Below, piece after piece: positions 51,866 to 61,228 of a stretch of DNA of 64,000 nucleotides. The notes beneath the pieces are model-generated. The model searched no databases. It saw only the letters and a list, made by a program, of their open reading frames with translations, and was not told the DNA's origin. Position 1 is the first letter of the stretch, and each line of letters opens with the position of its first letter. A program made the position numbers and the translations under genes. This DNA comes from Gemmataceae bacterium (GTDB lineage: Bacteria > Planctomycetota > Planctomycetia > Gemmatales > Gemmataceae): the NCBI GenBank assembly GCA_022616435.1, contig JAKEET010000108.1:1-64000 (forward strand), written 5' to 3'.

Positions 51866-53065
51866 TTAGCCCGGCAGCTTCACCGCGATCTTCAGGCGCT
51901 CGCCCCCGCGAATGATGTCGTGCCGCACCTCGTCGCCGACCTGGTAGTTCAAACGGATGAACGTCTCGAATTGCCGGGCGTTCATGTCGAGCTGCTTGCC
52001 GTCCACGCCGATGATGATGTCGCCGATGCGGATGCCCGCTTGCTGCGCGGCGCGGGGCACGAAGCTCCCCTGGCGAAACGCCAGCCGCCGCGGGTCCAGG
52101 CCCAGCGTCGCCTTGTCGGCCGCGCTCAAGTCCTCGCCGTGAACTTGCGGGTCGGGCTTCATGCTCTTGAGCGACCAGCGCCACGATACATCGCTTTCCC
52201 GCCAGCCTGCAGCCAGCGCCAGCTTCGCGTCATGCTCCTGCCCGCCGCGCCGCCAGTGCACGGCAATCGACCCGGCCGCCGGCGCCCGATGCAGGGCATA
52301 CTGCACGTCCGCGACCGACGCGACGGCGTGATGGTTCAACATCCGAATCACGTCGCCGGGTTTCATGCCGGCGCTCGCGGCCGGACCGCCGGCGCGGACG
52401 TCGCGCACCTTGTTGCCCTGTTCGATTTCCATCGTCAAGCCCAGCGCCGCCGGCTCCGGATAAACCCAGACATGATCCTTCCGCCAGATGCCCGCGGCCT
52501 GCTGCTCCTCGCGGCGAAACTCGTGGACGTTGTGACAGTGAAAGCACGCCTTCGCGGAGAACCGCTGCGCGCCTGCATAGTCCTCGATTCTCTTCCCCGA
52601 GGCCGCCGGCCGGGGCGACGGCGGCGCGCCGCGCTCGAAGCGCTCCCACGATTGTTCCAGGGCGTAGCGCAACCCGGCGAGCGAGTGATACTTCCCCGGC
52701 GTGTCGGCGTCGCGGCCGCCGAACCGGCCCAGGACGTTGCCGTCGGCAGCGAACATCAACGCGGCCCAGGTGAGATCGTAATCGAAGTCGAACAGCGACA
52801 GATCGAGGCCGCGCATGTTGCCGATTCTCAGCAGCACGAACCGCTCGGCCACGTTTCTGATCTCGGGATGAAGGCGAGCAACCTGCTCGTCGATGCGGCC
52901 GTGGTCCATTCAGTTGGGACAGTGCAGGACCGCGAGGACCGGCTTGTGGGCTTTGCGGGCTTCGGCGAAGGCGTCGGCGACGCTGCTGTGCCATTTCGGA
53001 CCATCGTTGGCCTGGGCGCCGGTCAAGGCGACGATCAATGCCGACAACAGACAGGACGCCCGCAT
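51866..53065 (-). CDS. probable selenoprotein: secreted thioredoxin-like CxxU, CxxCH and two PDZ domains
   Basis: A 399-residue protein if the in-frame TGA at 52910-52912 is read as selenocysteine. Signal peptide MRASCLLSALIVALTGAQA; thioredoxin-like domain (about 22-125; VADAFAEARKAHKPVLAVLH, then C49-P-N-U52, then FAADGNVLGRFGGRD); heme-c motif C174-FH-CH (FSAKACFHCHNVHE); PDZ 1 at about 200-285 (RAGGPAASAGMKPGDVIRMLN) and PDZ 2 at about 315-399 (QQAGIRIGDIIIGVDG). The TGA falls exactly on the second Cys of the thioredoxin CxxC. Everything after it stays in frame without another stop, and a SECIS-like hairpin follows. The start at 53065 has GGGA upstream. Alternative: a nonsense mutation. 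It acts in the periplasm. Confidence 0.8.
52875..52912 (-). promoter_or_regulatory. candidate bacterial SECIS after the in-frame UGA
   Basis: UGA at 52912-52910 is followed on the mRNA by 20 nt and a hairpin CGAGCA-GGU-UGCUCG (52889-52875): a perfect 6-bp stem with a 3-nt loop starting with G. UGA to loop is 26 nt, inside the 16-37 nt range used in bacterial SECIS models, and G in the first loop positions is the expected SelB contact. Confidence 0.65.
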
Positions 53066-53172
53066 GCGATGATCCCAACCGTGAAACCGAGGTTGAGATT
53101 CATGATAACGAATCGCACGATCAACGCAAAACCCCCGCGGCGACGGTAGGAATCGGCCGCGGGGGTGGGACA

Positions 53173-53295
53173 CCGGAAACGTGCGTTTCCGGAGCGGGGT
53201 TTTGGCTGGTGGGATAGAACTCCGTTTCTGTCCAAGGCGGACAGAATCGGAGTTCTATCCCACATCAGAGGACAGAATCGGCGTTCTGTCCCCAC
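53173..53295. repeat. cluster of inverted repeats (GTGGGATAGAACTCCG family)
   Basis: A hairpin CCGGAAAC-GTGC-GTTTCCGG (53173-53192) is followed by a 25-bp inverted repeat with one mismatch: 53209-53233 (GTGGGATAGAACTCCGTTTC...) against 53239-53263, around AAGGC. A third partial copy GGACAGAATCGGCGTTCTGT is at 53270-53295. REP/BIME-like, filling the gap between two genes. Confidence 0.85.
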
Positions 53296-53303
53296 GTTCA
53301 TGA

Positions 53304-55763
53304 TCATTTCTTCGCCGCCACGAACAAGCGGTCGATGGCCGCGTCGTCCATGGTTTCAGCGCCGGTCGTGGTATCGACCACCAGGGCCGAGCCGCTCGGC
53401 GTGACCCACACCAGGTGGTTGCTGATGCGGAACACGTTCTTCATCGTGGGATGGCGTTCGAGGATGCGGAAGTACGCCTCACTCATCGCCTTGACGGTGA
53501 CGGTCTTCATGCTGGATTGATAGCCTTCATCGATCCAGACGCCGCCGATCTCGAGGCAATTCCGATTCCCGGCGCGGCGCTGGGCGTTGTTGGTCAACTG
53601 ACATTGGTAGCGCAGGTTCTGGGAGTTCTGCGACCACTCGACGCCGTAGCGCCCGGCCTGGAGATTGGCCAGGTTCCTGGTTTGCAGGTCGGTCTGGAAT
53701 TGCCGCAGGTTTTCGAACTGGGTCTTGGCCCGCTGCAGGCTGGCGATGGTCTTGTCGTCGCCGCTGGCGTTCGGGTCGGCCGACAGCTTGGCAAGCTCGC
53801 GTTCATTGATGTCCGAGCGGGCCTTGGCGCCGTCGATGCCGCCGCCTTTCTTGCCGCTCTTGCTGCCCGTGGCTTTGAGGAATTCGGTGACCGGGATCTG
53901 TTCGCCTCCGGGCGCCGCCAGGCCTGGGGGCGGGGTCGCCGCGCCATTCTGCAGATGTAAGCGGACATCCGGCAGGGCCGGATTCACCGGCATGTTGCCA
54001 CGCGCCACCGGGATCGGGCCGTCCGGCACCAGCAGGTAGCTCGTGTACGGCGTGGTGATGCCGTAGCGCTTCGCCAGGGCCACGACTTCATCCACCAGCT
54101 CCTTCTTCTCGCCGTTGACGCGGATCTGGTCGAGCAGATATCCGACCTTGCGCCGCGCCCACAGGTCTTCGACGAAGGCCTTCTCGTCGCCCGTCTTGTC
54201 GGCGAAGTTCAGCTCGTAGACGAACTCCTGCGCTTCCATGCCGACCGAGCCGGTGAGCTTGATCGCCGCGTGGCCCTTGCCGGCGTAGCGGCCGAAGACC
54301 ACGAGCTGGGTGCCGTGGAACAGATCGGGAAGCTGCGGGGGATAGACCTCGCTGAGCGAGATTTCTTCGCCCACGTTCAGCTTCAGGTTGGCGAGCACCG
54401 GGTTGCTGATCTTGCCGTAGAGGCCGGAGACCTTGGCCTCGATGTCCTCCGCCTCGCGGACATAGGTGGTGATGGCCCGGCTGTCTTCGGAGATGCGGTC
54501 GAGCATGGCGGCGTTGACGTCGTCGCCGACGCCGAACGTGAAGATGCGCGTGGATGCCGTGTTCTTCTTGCCGACATGTTGCAGGATCTTTTCGGCGTTG
54601 GTCTCGCCGATGGTCGGCCGGCCGTCGGTGAAGAACACGACGGTGAACGTGCGGGCCGGGTCGGTGGTGCGCATGTCGAGGGCCGACGCCAGGGCGTCGT
54701 TGATGGCGGTGCCGCCGGTCGCTTCGAGACGGTCAACCCATTTGACGGCCGCCGCCACGTTGTCGCTGTTGGCTTCCTGCAATCGTTCGGCGTACCTGTT
54801 GACCGTCGTGGCGAAATTGATCATGCCGAAGCGGTCGGTCGGCGTCAGGTTCTTCAGGCAATACTTGAGCGCGCTCAAGGCTTGCGTCATCCGCTTGCCG
54901 CGCATGCTGCCGGAGGTGTCGAGCACGAACACCATGTCGCGCGGCACCTGCTGCGACTTCGACAGCTCGGCCCGCGGCGACACCAGCAGCATGAAGTAGC
55001 CGTTCTGGCTCGGATTGGGCCGATGCGCCACGGCGGTCAGGCCGACGTCCTTGGCGCTGGTGGCGTAAAAGAGCTGGAAGTCGGTGTCGAGCAGGGCCTG
55101 ATCTTTTTCGAAGCCGACGTTGGCTTCCTTGTCGCTGGGCCGGGTCATCGTGATGGCATGCGTGGGCGAGTAGATGTTCTGGATGGCGTGCTGCGACTTG
55201 AGGTTCAGGTTGAGCGAGAACTTCTCCAGGGTCTGGGCCGCCTTGCCGTTGGTCTTGAGCGGATAGACGTACTCGACCAGGCCGTTCTCGGCGTTGGCGA
55301 CGCTGGTGTAGCTGATGGAAATCTTTTGATCGCCCTTGGTCTTCGGATCGCTCTTGGGCGGCACGGGGAAGACCCGCAGCCGCAGCAGGTTGTTGCCCAT
55401 GTACTCCAAGAGACCCGGATCGAGGGTGCGTTGCACGATCTCGGTGTAAATCTTGCGGGCCTTGTCGGCCTCGACCAGCTCGCCGCGGACTTCCGTGCCG
55501 TCCACCCACATGGTGAACTGACGAACCGATGCCCCCTTGGGGACCGGGAAGATGTAGGTCGCCTCGAGCGGCCGTTCCGTGTGGTTGCGGAAGGTCTGCT
55601 CGATGCGGGTAATGGCCACCTGATCATCGATGGTCACGTTCACGTGATGATTGAGCATGGCCAAGGGGGGCAGCTTCTTTTCAACGGGAATGAGCAGCCC
55701 CGCGGCCTGAACCGAATTGACCGACAACAACGCGACAGCAACAACCGCCAACGTGCGACGCAT
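53304..55763 (-). CDS. secreted VIT and von Willebrand factor A domain protein
   Basis: An 819-residue secreted protein. Signal peptide MRRTLAVVAVALLSVNSVQAAG; VIT domain at about 20-150 (VNVTIDDQVAITRIEQTFRN, ATYIFPVPKGASVRQFTMWVDG); vWA domain at about 285-460 with the MIDAS metal site DTSGSM and later FFTDGRPTIGE. The C-terminal ~250 residues are helical and repeat-free, with a MIDAS-independent tail (SDINERELAKLSADPNASG). Similar to sortase-target/inter-alpha-trypsin-inhibitor-like bacterial proteins, which bind partners at the cell surface. The start at 55763 has AAGGGG eight bases upstream. Divergent from the DUF1549/1553 gene. Confidence 0.92.
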   Translation of the reverse strand: MRRTLAVVAVALLSVNSVQAAGLLIPVEKKLPPLAMLNHHVNVTIDDQVAITRIEQTFRNHTERPLEATYIFPVPKGASVRQFTMWVDGTEVRGELVEADKARKIYTEIVQRTLDPGLLEYMGNNLLRLRVFPVPPKSDPKTKGDQKISISYTSVANAENGLVEYVYPLKTNGKAAQTLEKFSLNLNLKSQHAIQNIYSPTHAITMTRPSDKEANVGFEKDQALLDTDFQLFYATSAKDVGLTAVAHRPNPSQNGYFMLLVSPRAELSKSQQVPRDMVFVLDTSGSMRGKRMTQALSALKYCLKNLTPTDRFGMINFATTVNRYAERLQEANSDNVAAAVKWVDRLEATGGTAINDALASALDMRTTDPARTFTVVFFTDGRPTIGETNAEKILQHVGKKNTASTRIFTFGVGDDVNAAMLDRISEDSRAITTYVREAEDIEAKVSGLYGKISNPVLANLKLNVGEEISLSEVYPPQLPDLFHGTQLVVFGRYAGKGHAAIKLTGSVGMEAQEFVYELNFADKTGDEKAFVEDLWARRKVGYLLDQIRVNGEKKELVDEVVALAKRYGITTPYTSYLLVPDGPIPVARGNMPVNPALPDVRLHLQNGAATPPPGLAAPGGEQIPVTEFLKATGSKSGKKGGGIDGAKARSDINERELAKLSADPNASGDDKTIASLQRAKTQFENLRQFQTDLQTRNLANLQAGRYGVEWSQNSQNLRYQCQLTNNAQRRAGNRNCLEIGGVWIDEGYQSSMKTVTVKAMSEAYFRILERHPTMKNVFRISNHLVWVTPSGSALVVDTTTGAETMDDAAIDRLFVAAKK

Positions 55764-55964
55764 GGACAACCCCTTTCCATGAAGCGGGTCCGAAGATTCG
55801 TTCACCTGCAAAAGACGAGGAACGGCAGGTTTTGGATTGCCGCTGGGCGAACCGGATAGCCTGATCAGCGGCGGCGGCAAATTCCTTTGCGTTTGCCGCA
55901 CCAGCCCGCCATAATAGCCTCATCCCTGCCGGTTCGCCATCCCGCCCTTGTCCCGCCTGAGACC

Positions 55965-58325
55965 ATGCGCCTTACCATGCGCCCCACCATGACCGTTGCC
56001 GTCGGGTTCCTTCTCGCCACCAGTCCTGCGCGAGCCGGCGAGGTCTCCTTCAGCCGGCATGTCACGCCCGTGCTCTACCAGCTCGGCTGCAGCTCCGGGA
56101 TGTGCCACGGCTCGTTTTCCGGCAAGGGGGGCATGCGGCTGTCGCTGTTTGCCGGCAACCCGGAGATGGACCATCTCAACTTGCGCGGCGGATTTGGACG
56201 GCGCGTGGACCCGCTCCATCCGGAGCGCAGCCTGATGCTGCTCAAGCCGACGCGAGCCATCGAGCATGGCGGCGGCCTGCGGTTGCGCAAAGAAAGCTGG
56301 CAATATCAACTGTTGAGAAAGTGGATCGAAGCCGGGGCGCGCTTCGATCCGCCAGCCGCGCCGAAGTTGATCGGCCTGCGCGTTGAGCCGGTATCGTTGA
56401 CGTTGCCGCCGGTGGGGGTGAAGTCGCCGCCGCTGAAAGTGATCGCGAAGCTGTCCACGGGTGCGGAAGAGGATGTAACCAAGTTCACGAAGTTCGAGTC
56501 GCTCGACCCCGGCCTGGCCGAGGTCGATGCCGGCGGTTGCGTGACCGGCCAGCGCGCCGGCGACATCGCCATCCTGGCTCACTACGCCGGCGCGGTTGGC
56601 TTCGCCACCATGCTGATGCCCGGGCCAAAGGTTGCCGGCGTGGCATTCCCGAAGGAAGAGCTGCCCGACGTCGTGGACCGGCTGCTCGTCGAGCGCATGC
56701 GAAAGTTGAATATCGTGCCGTCGCCGCGCTGCGACGATCTCGATTTTCTGCGCCGCGTCCACCTGGACGTGATCGGCCAATTGCCGACGCCGGACGAGTG
56801 CCGGGCGTTTCTCAAGGACAATGCCCCCGACAAGCGAACCAAGTTGATCGACCGGCTCCTCGCGCATCCCCTGCACGCGGCCCTGTGGGCGGGCAAGCTG
56901 TGCGACATGGTCGGCGCCGACGATCGTTTCCTGGGCGACGGCGTCTACCAGTTCCACGACTGGTTCCGCAACAAGTTCGAAACGAACACGCCGTGGGACA
57001 AGATCGCCTACGGCGTGCTCTGCGCGACTGCGGCCGACGGCCGGACGCCGGACCAGATTCGCGAGGACCAGAAGCGCGACGCCGAAAGCCGCAAGAAATA
57101 CAAGGGCAAGCCGCCGCCCGCGCCGCCGGGCAAGCAGCCCTGGCAAGCCGGTTACGGCACGCGCAATACGCTGGACGTCTTCTACAGCAACTTGATCAAC
57201 ACGCAGACCCTGCCCGGCAAAGGCCGCACCGTGAATGGCCGGCAGATCGCCCTGCGCGTGGCACACACCTTCCTCGGCGTCCGGCTGGAATGCGCTCAGT
57301 GCCACAAGCATCCCTATGACCGCTGGTCGCAGGGCGACTTCTTCAGCTTCGCAGCGGTGTTCGCGCACACGGAGATCGGCGTCGATCCGGAATTGAAAGC
57401 GCAGAAAGTGAATCTCAATGGCGTCTTTGCCGGGATGAGGCCGGTCGAAGAGTTTCTCGATCCCGACACACAACAACCCGTCCCGGCCCGGATTCCGGCA
57501 GGCCCGACGATCACGGTGAAGCCGGGCGTCGATGCCCGCAACCTGGTGTGGCAATGGATGCTCGAGATGGACAATCCGTTCTTCGCGCCGGCGCTCGTCA
57601 ACCGCGTGTGGGAGCGTTACCTGGGCCGCGGGTTCATCGAGCCGGCCGACGCCCAGGCCGCCGCCAATCCGCCGTCGCATCCGGAGGCGCTGGCCGAGCT
57701 GGCGCGCGATTTCATCGAGCACAAGTACGATCTGCGGCATTTGCAGCGCCGCATCCTCAACACCGCGGCCTACCAGCGCGACTGGCGGACGAACGCCGCC
57801 AACGCCAAGGACACGCGCAATTTCTCGCATCGCGCGCTGCGCCGTCTGACCGCGGAGCAGGCGCTCGACGCCATCGCGCACGTGACGGGGACCGCCGTCA
57901 AGATTCCCAAGCGCTACGGCTCGCCGCGCGACGGCCAGAAGGCCGCCGAGATCGCCCTGAGCCGTGTCGGCGGCGACGACGGCTACGTGCTGCAAATCTT
58001 CGGCCGGCCGCTCCGCGTCCAGAACTGCGATTGCGAACGGAGCGCCGCCGCCAGCCTGAGCCAGACCATGTACTTGTTCAACGATGAGAAGCTGATCGGC
58101 AAGATCCACGACGACAAAGGCCGATTGAAGAAACTGGTGGCCGAGACCGCTGACGATGGTAAACTTCTGGAGGAGTTGTACTTGCTAACATTGACGCGGA
58201 TTCCGACCGAAGTCGAGCTGAAGCGGTCTCGCCAGTACATCGCGGGAGTCTCCAGTCGGTTGGAAGCTTATCAGGATATCGTGTGGTCGCTGCTCAACCG
58301 GCATGACTTTGTTGTGAATCGGTAA
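55965..58325 (+). CDS. DUF1549/DUF1553 planctomycete cytochrome-type secreted protein
   Basis: A 786-residue secreted protein. Signal region MRLTMRPTMTVAVGFLLATSPARAG. The N-terminal PSCyt-like part has a C-x4-CH motif (LGCSSGMCHGSFSG). DUF1549 spans about 240-450 (VDRLLVERMRKLNI, DFLRRVHLDVIGQLPTPDE) and contains a second CxxCH, LECAQCHKHPYDRW. DUF1553 follows (HPEALAELARDFIEHKYDLRHLQRRILNTAAYQRDW). Members are nearly always next to a DUF1501 gene, as here. The pair is thought to act outside the membrane, but its reaction is unknown. Several ATGs are possible (55965, 55977, 55989); the first is chosen. Confidence 0.92.
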   Translation: MRLTMRPTMTVAVGFLLATSPARAGEVSFSRHVTPVLYQLGCSSGMCHGSFSGKGGMRLSLFAGNPEMDHLNLRGGFGRRVDPLHPERSLMLLKPTRAIEHGGGLRLRKESWQYQLLRKWIEAGARFDPPAAPKLIGLRVEPVSLTLPPVGVKSPPLKVIAKLSTGAEEDVTKFTKFESLDPGLAEVDAGGCVTGQRAGDIAILAHYAGAVGFATMLMPGPKVAGVAFPKEELPDVVDRLLVERMRKLNIVPSPRCDDLDFLRRVHLDVIGQLPTPDECRAFLKDNAPDKRTKLIDRLLAHPLHAALWAGKLCDMVGADDRFLGDGVYQFHDWFRNKFETNTPWDKIAYGVLCATAADGRTPDQIREDQKRDAESRKKYKGKPPPAPPGKQPWQAGYGTRNTLDVFYSNLINTQTLPGKGRTVNGRQIALRVAHTFLGVRLECAQCHKHPYDRWSQGDFFSFAAVFAHTEIGVDPELKAQKVNLNGVFAGMRPVEEFLDPDTQQPVPARIPAGPTITVKPGVDARNLVWQWMLEMDNPFFAPALVNRVWERYLGRGFIEPADAQAAANPPSHPEALAELARDFIEHKYDLRHLQRRILNTAAYQRDWRTNAANAKDTRNFSHRALRRLTAEQALDAIAHVTGTAVKIPKRYGSPRDGQKAAEIALSRVGGDDGYVLQIFGRPLRVQNCDCERSAAASLSQTMYLFNDEKLIGKIHDDKGRLKKLVAETADDGKLLEELYLLTLTRIPTEVELKRSRQYIAGVSSRLEAYQDIVWSLLNRHDFVVNR

Positions 58326-58510
58326 GTCGGGAGTCGATGAAAGATGTCCTCGTCCCGCAAGAAAAGCTCAGCGGTCTTCGATAACTCGCGGCTCGTCTGT
58401 TGCCGGAGATCGTGTTCGACCTTAAAGCCGCAACTGCGACAACACGAAAGCCCCGTCACGCAATTCGGTACGCAAGAAGAGGCGCCCTACGAAATAAGCA
58501 GGGGGGAGAT

Positions 58511-59806
58511 ATGCAGTTATTCACGCGACGAAGTGCATTGCGCCTCGGCTCCGCTGGTATCGCCGGTCTGACCTTGCCCAACCTGCTCCGCGCCGAAGGC
58601 GCGAACCGCGGCGTCGTCGGCCCGGCCCCAAAGGCGAAGAACGTCATCTTCATCTGGCAGCAGGGCGGGCCGCCGCATCAAGACACCTGGGACATGAAGC
58701 CCACCGCGCCCAGCGACATGCGCGGCGAGTTCCATCCCATCCGCACCAACCTGCCCGGCTACACGGTCTGCGAGCTCTTGCCGCGGCTGTCGCGGCAGAT
58801 CCATCATCTGACGATCCTGCGCGGCGTGAACCACCACATCCCGGACCACAATCCGGGGAGCATGTTCATGCTCGGCAGCGGCAATCCGCCCAACCCGACC
58901 ATCTTCCATCCAACCTGGTCCGCGGTCGTGAAGAAGGAAAGCCAGCAGGTCCCCGGCGTGCCGACGACCGTCGCGATCCCGAGCGAGCCGAGCGAAGGCC
59001 CCGGCGCCGGCTTCCTGGGGGCGGCGTATCAATCGTTCGCCACGCAGGCCGATCCGAACGACGCCGACTTCCGGGTCCGCTCGCTGGCCATGCCGCGCGG
59101 CATCGACCTGGCGCGTTTCGAGCGCCGCCGGCAATTGCTCGAAGAGACCAATCGTTATTTCAACGAGCTGGATGAACGTCCCGACTTGCTCCGTGGGCTG
59201 GACAATTTCCATCGCGACGCCCACGAGATCATTCTGGCGCCGGCCACGCGCCGCGCGTTCGACATGAATCAAGAGCCGGCGTCCGTGCGCGACCGCTATG
59301 GCCGTAACAAGGTCGGCCAGCGCATGTTGCTGGCGCGCCGCCTGGTCGAGGCCGGCGTCCGTTTCGTGACCATCAGCGAGCCGGTCGGCTGGGACACGCA
59401 TGCCGACAACTTCAAGCGCATGCGCGAGCAGCTTCCGGTGGTCGATGGCGCCTTCAGCGCGTTGCTCGAAGATTTGCACCTGCGCGGCTTGCTGCAAGAC
59501 ACGCTGGTGATGATGTTCGGCGAGTTCGGCCGCACGCCCAGGATCAACAACCAGGCCGGCCGCGATCACTGGCCGCAAGCCATGTCGATCGTGCTCGCCG
59601 GCGGCGGCGTTCCCGGCGGCCTCATCCACGGCGCCACTGACCGCAACGGCGCCTACGTGACCGATCGCAGCCATTCGCCCGCCGATTTCGCTTGCACGAT
59701 CTACTCGCTTTTGGGGATCGACCCGCACAAGACTTATCCGGCCCCGAACGGCCAACCGACGCCCATCGTTCGCGATGGCGCTCCGATCCGCGCGGTCGCG
59801 GGTTGA
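58511..59806 (+). CDS. DUF1501 family protein (partner of DUF1549/1553)
   Basis: A 431-residue DUF1501 protein. The N-terminus MQLFTRRSALRLGSAGIAGL is a Tat-type signal (TRRSALRLG). Family motifs: IFIWQQGGPPHQDTWDMKP, VGWDTHADNFKRM, FGEFGRTPRINNQAGRDHW, and VLAGGGVPGG. The start at 58511 has GGGGGGAG directly upstream. It follows the DUF1549/1553 gene by 185 bp on the same strand, the standard planctomycete arrangement. It is a paralogue of the gene at 194-1456. It converges with the next gene; stop codons abut. Confidence 0.94.
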   Translation: MQLFTRRSALRLGSAGIAGLTLPNLLRAEGANRGVVGPAPKAKNVIFIWQQGGPPHQDTWDMKPTAPSDMRGEFHPIRTNLPGYTVCELLPRLSRQIHHLTILRGVNHHIPDHNPGSMFMLGSGNPPNPTIFHPTWSAVVKKESQQVPGVPTTVAIPSEPSEGPGAGFLGAAYQSFATQADPNDADFRVRSLAMPRGIDLARFERRRQLLEETNRYFNELDERPDLLRGLDNFHRDAHEIILAPATRRAFDMNQEPASVRDRYGRNKVGQRMLLARRLVEAGVRFVTISEPVGWDTHADNFKRMREQLPVVDGAFSALLEDLHLRGLLQDTLVMMFGEFGRTPRINNQAGRDHWPQAMSIVLAGGGVPGGLIHGATDRNGAYVTDRSHSPADFACTIYSLLGIDPHKTYPAPNGQPTPIVRDGAPIRAVAG

Positions 59807-60835
59807 TCACGGCGTGGCCACGTGCGACGCCGTCATGTAGTACGTCCGCTGATAGCCGTCGCTGCGATAGGAAACCGTGCCGTACAGGCACACCGTCTGA
59901 TCCAGGTAGCTTCGCAGCGACGTTCCCGCCACCGTGGTCACGTACATCAGCGGCCGGCCTTGCCGGTCCTCCAGCACGCACATCATCTGTCCGTCCTTCT
60001 CGAACGCGGTGCGGCGGAGCTTGCCCCATTGGCTCCACTGCGGCGGCTGTGTCGTCAGGCCGTTGTGCTGCGTCCATTGGTTCGCCGGCTGGGTGAATGA
60101 CGCCGGCGTCCCCGCCTGCTGGCTGCCTGGGTTTCCAGGGTTGCCGACCAGTTGGCCGGGCGCCGTCTGACCGGGCGCCGTCCAGCCGCCGGCCGGAGCG
60201 GTCGGCTGCGACCAGTTGGGCGGCCGCACGCTCGCCGTCTGGGCCGGCTGCACTGCTTCCTTCGGAATGAACCGCGCCTCGCTCCCCGGCGGCTGGATCG
60301 GCCACCACTTGCGGCCGTTCGTGTCCATCGGCCGTTCCTGCAGCAAGACGACCACGAACCCCGAGGCGAGCTTGGCGCCCTCGGCATTCGGTTCCTGGTT
60401 GACGAGCGCGCTTCCCGGCAGCACGGGCGCTTGATCAACCATCACCACCGCTTGATTGCGCTCGACCTGCATCACGTTCTTGGCGTCGATCCAGCTGAAC
60501 GAGCCGGCCGGCGGAACAATGGCGAACCAGCCCGGCTGGTCCTTGCTCTCGCGCAGCACGGTCACCGAGTCCCCATATTTGAGGCGGCTGGTCGCCAGGT
60601 ACTTCTCGGTCGGCCCGCTGCGAACTTCCACTCCCTTGGGATCGATGATCGACATCTTCGCGGGATAGGGCGCCGGGTTCGGTTGTCCCGAAGGCGGCGG
60701 CAAGGTCGCCTGCGGCGCCGTCGGCCGCGCTTGCGGCGTTTGCGGCGCCGGCGGCAGCGACAGCGGCGGGTTGAACTGTCCGAACGCGGAATTCGCAAGT
60801 CCTGTCAGCACCAACGCGGCCATCAGATGGCGCAT
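59807..60835 (-). CDS. secreted SH3-like domain protein with Pro/Gln-rich regions
   Basis: A 342-residue secreted protein: signal MRHLMAALVLTGLANSAFGQ, a Pro-rich linker, a bacterial SH3 domain at about 58-125 (VEVRSGPTEKYLATSRLKYGDSVTVLRE, GWFAIVPPAGSFSWIDAKNV), a second related segment (about 130-195), a disordered Pro/Gly/Gln-rich region, and a C-terminal OB-like domain (LRRTAFEKDGQMMCVLEDRQGRPLMYVT ... TVCLYGTVSYRSDGYQRTYYM). It probably binds peptidoglycan or a surface partner. AAGGAG precedes the ATG. Confidence 0.85.
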   Translation of the reverse strand: MRHLMAALVLTGLANSAFGQFNPPLSLPPAPQTPQARPTAPQATLPPPSGQPNPAPYPAKMSIIDPKGVEVRSGPTEKYLATSRLKYGDSVTVLRESKDQPGWFAIVPPAGSFSWIDAKNVMQVERNQAVVMVDQAPVLPGSALVNQEPNAEGAKLASGFVVVLLQERPMDTNGRKWWPIQPPGSEARFIPKEAVQPAQTASVRPPNWSQPTAPAGGWTAPGQTAPGQLVGNPGNPGSQQAGTPASFTQPANQWTQHNGLTTQPPQWSQWGKLRRTAFEKDGQMMCVLEDRQGRPLMYVTTVAGTSLRSYLDQTVCLYGTVSYRSDGYQRTYYMTASHVATP

Positions 60836-61228
60836 GACTGCTCCTTCACGATTTGTTGGCGGTGTGAAAGGTCCGCGGGCAAGCGGGAATCGCCCGTCTC
60901 TTTCATCGGCACAGGCCGGACAGCGAATACAGTCGCGACCCCAGCGCCGCGCGCCGAGCGGCGCCGTTCCGGCCCGGCCCGCCGAACCTGCTCTGGCAGC
61001 GGGCCTTATAGCAGCGGCTCGGATTCCCGCAAGATGGGCTCACGCAACATTGGGTGAACGGCGGATTAGGGAATTCTTGCTAGCTTTGAGCCGGCGGATC
61101 GGTTAGAAGAGTTGGAGCGTCTGGGCAACCGCCTCGCGTGGCGGCAAGTTGCCAACTTGCCGCGAAGCCGCGCGAAGCCCCGGCACATTGAAACTTGCCG
61201 CCACCCTCGCCCTTCGAGGATGCTGTGC
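60836..61228. other. 393-bp intergenic region with a palindromic repeat
   Basis: Between divergent genes, no coding sequence recognised. At 61141-61163 GCGGCAAGTTG-C-CAACTTGCCGC is a perfect 11-bp inverted repeat, with a further arm AAACTTGCCGCCACC at about 61191-61205, so a REP-like cluster lies in the deoC leader. Confidence 0.7.

Noticed and set aside
52910..52912. Two separate genes divided by the TGA (translationally coupled by TGAATG)
   Set aside because: The upstream product would end in the middle of a thioredoxin fold and the downstream product would begin in it with no signal peptide or ribosome-binding site. One protein with a recoded UGA fits better.
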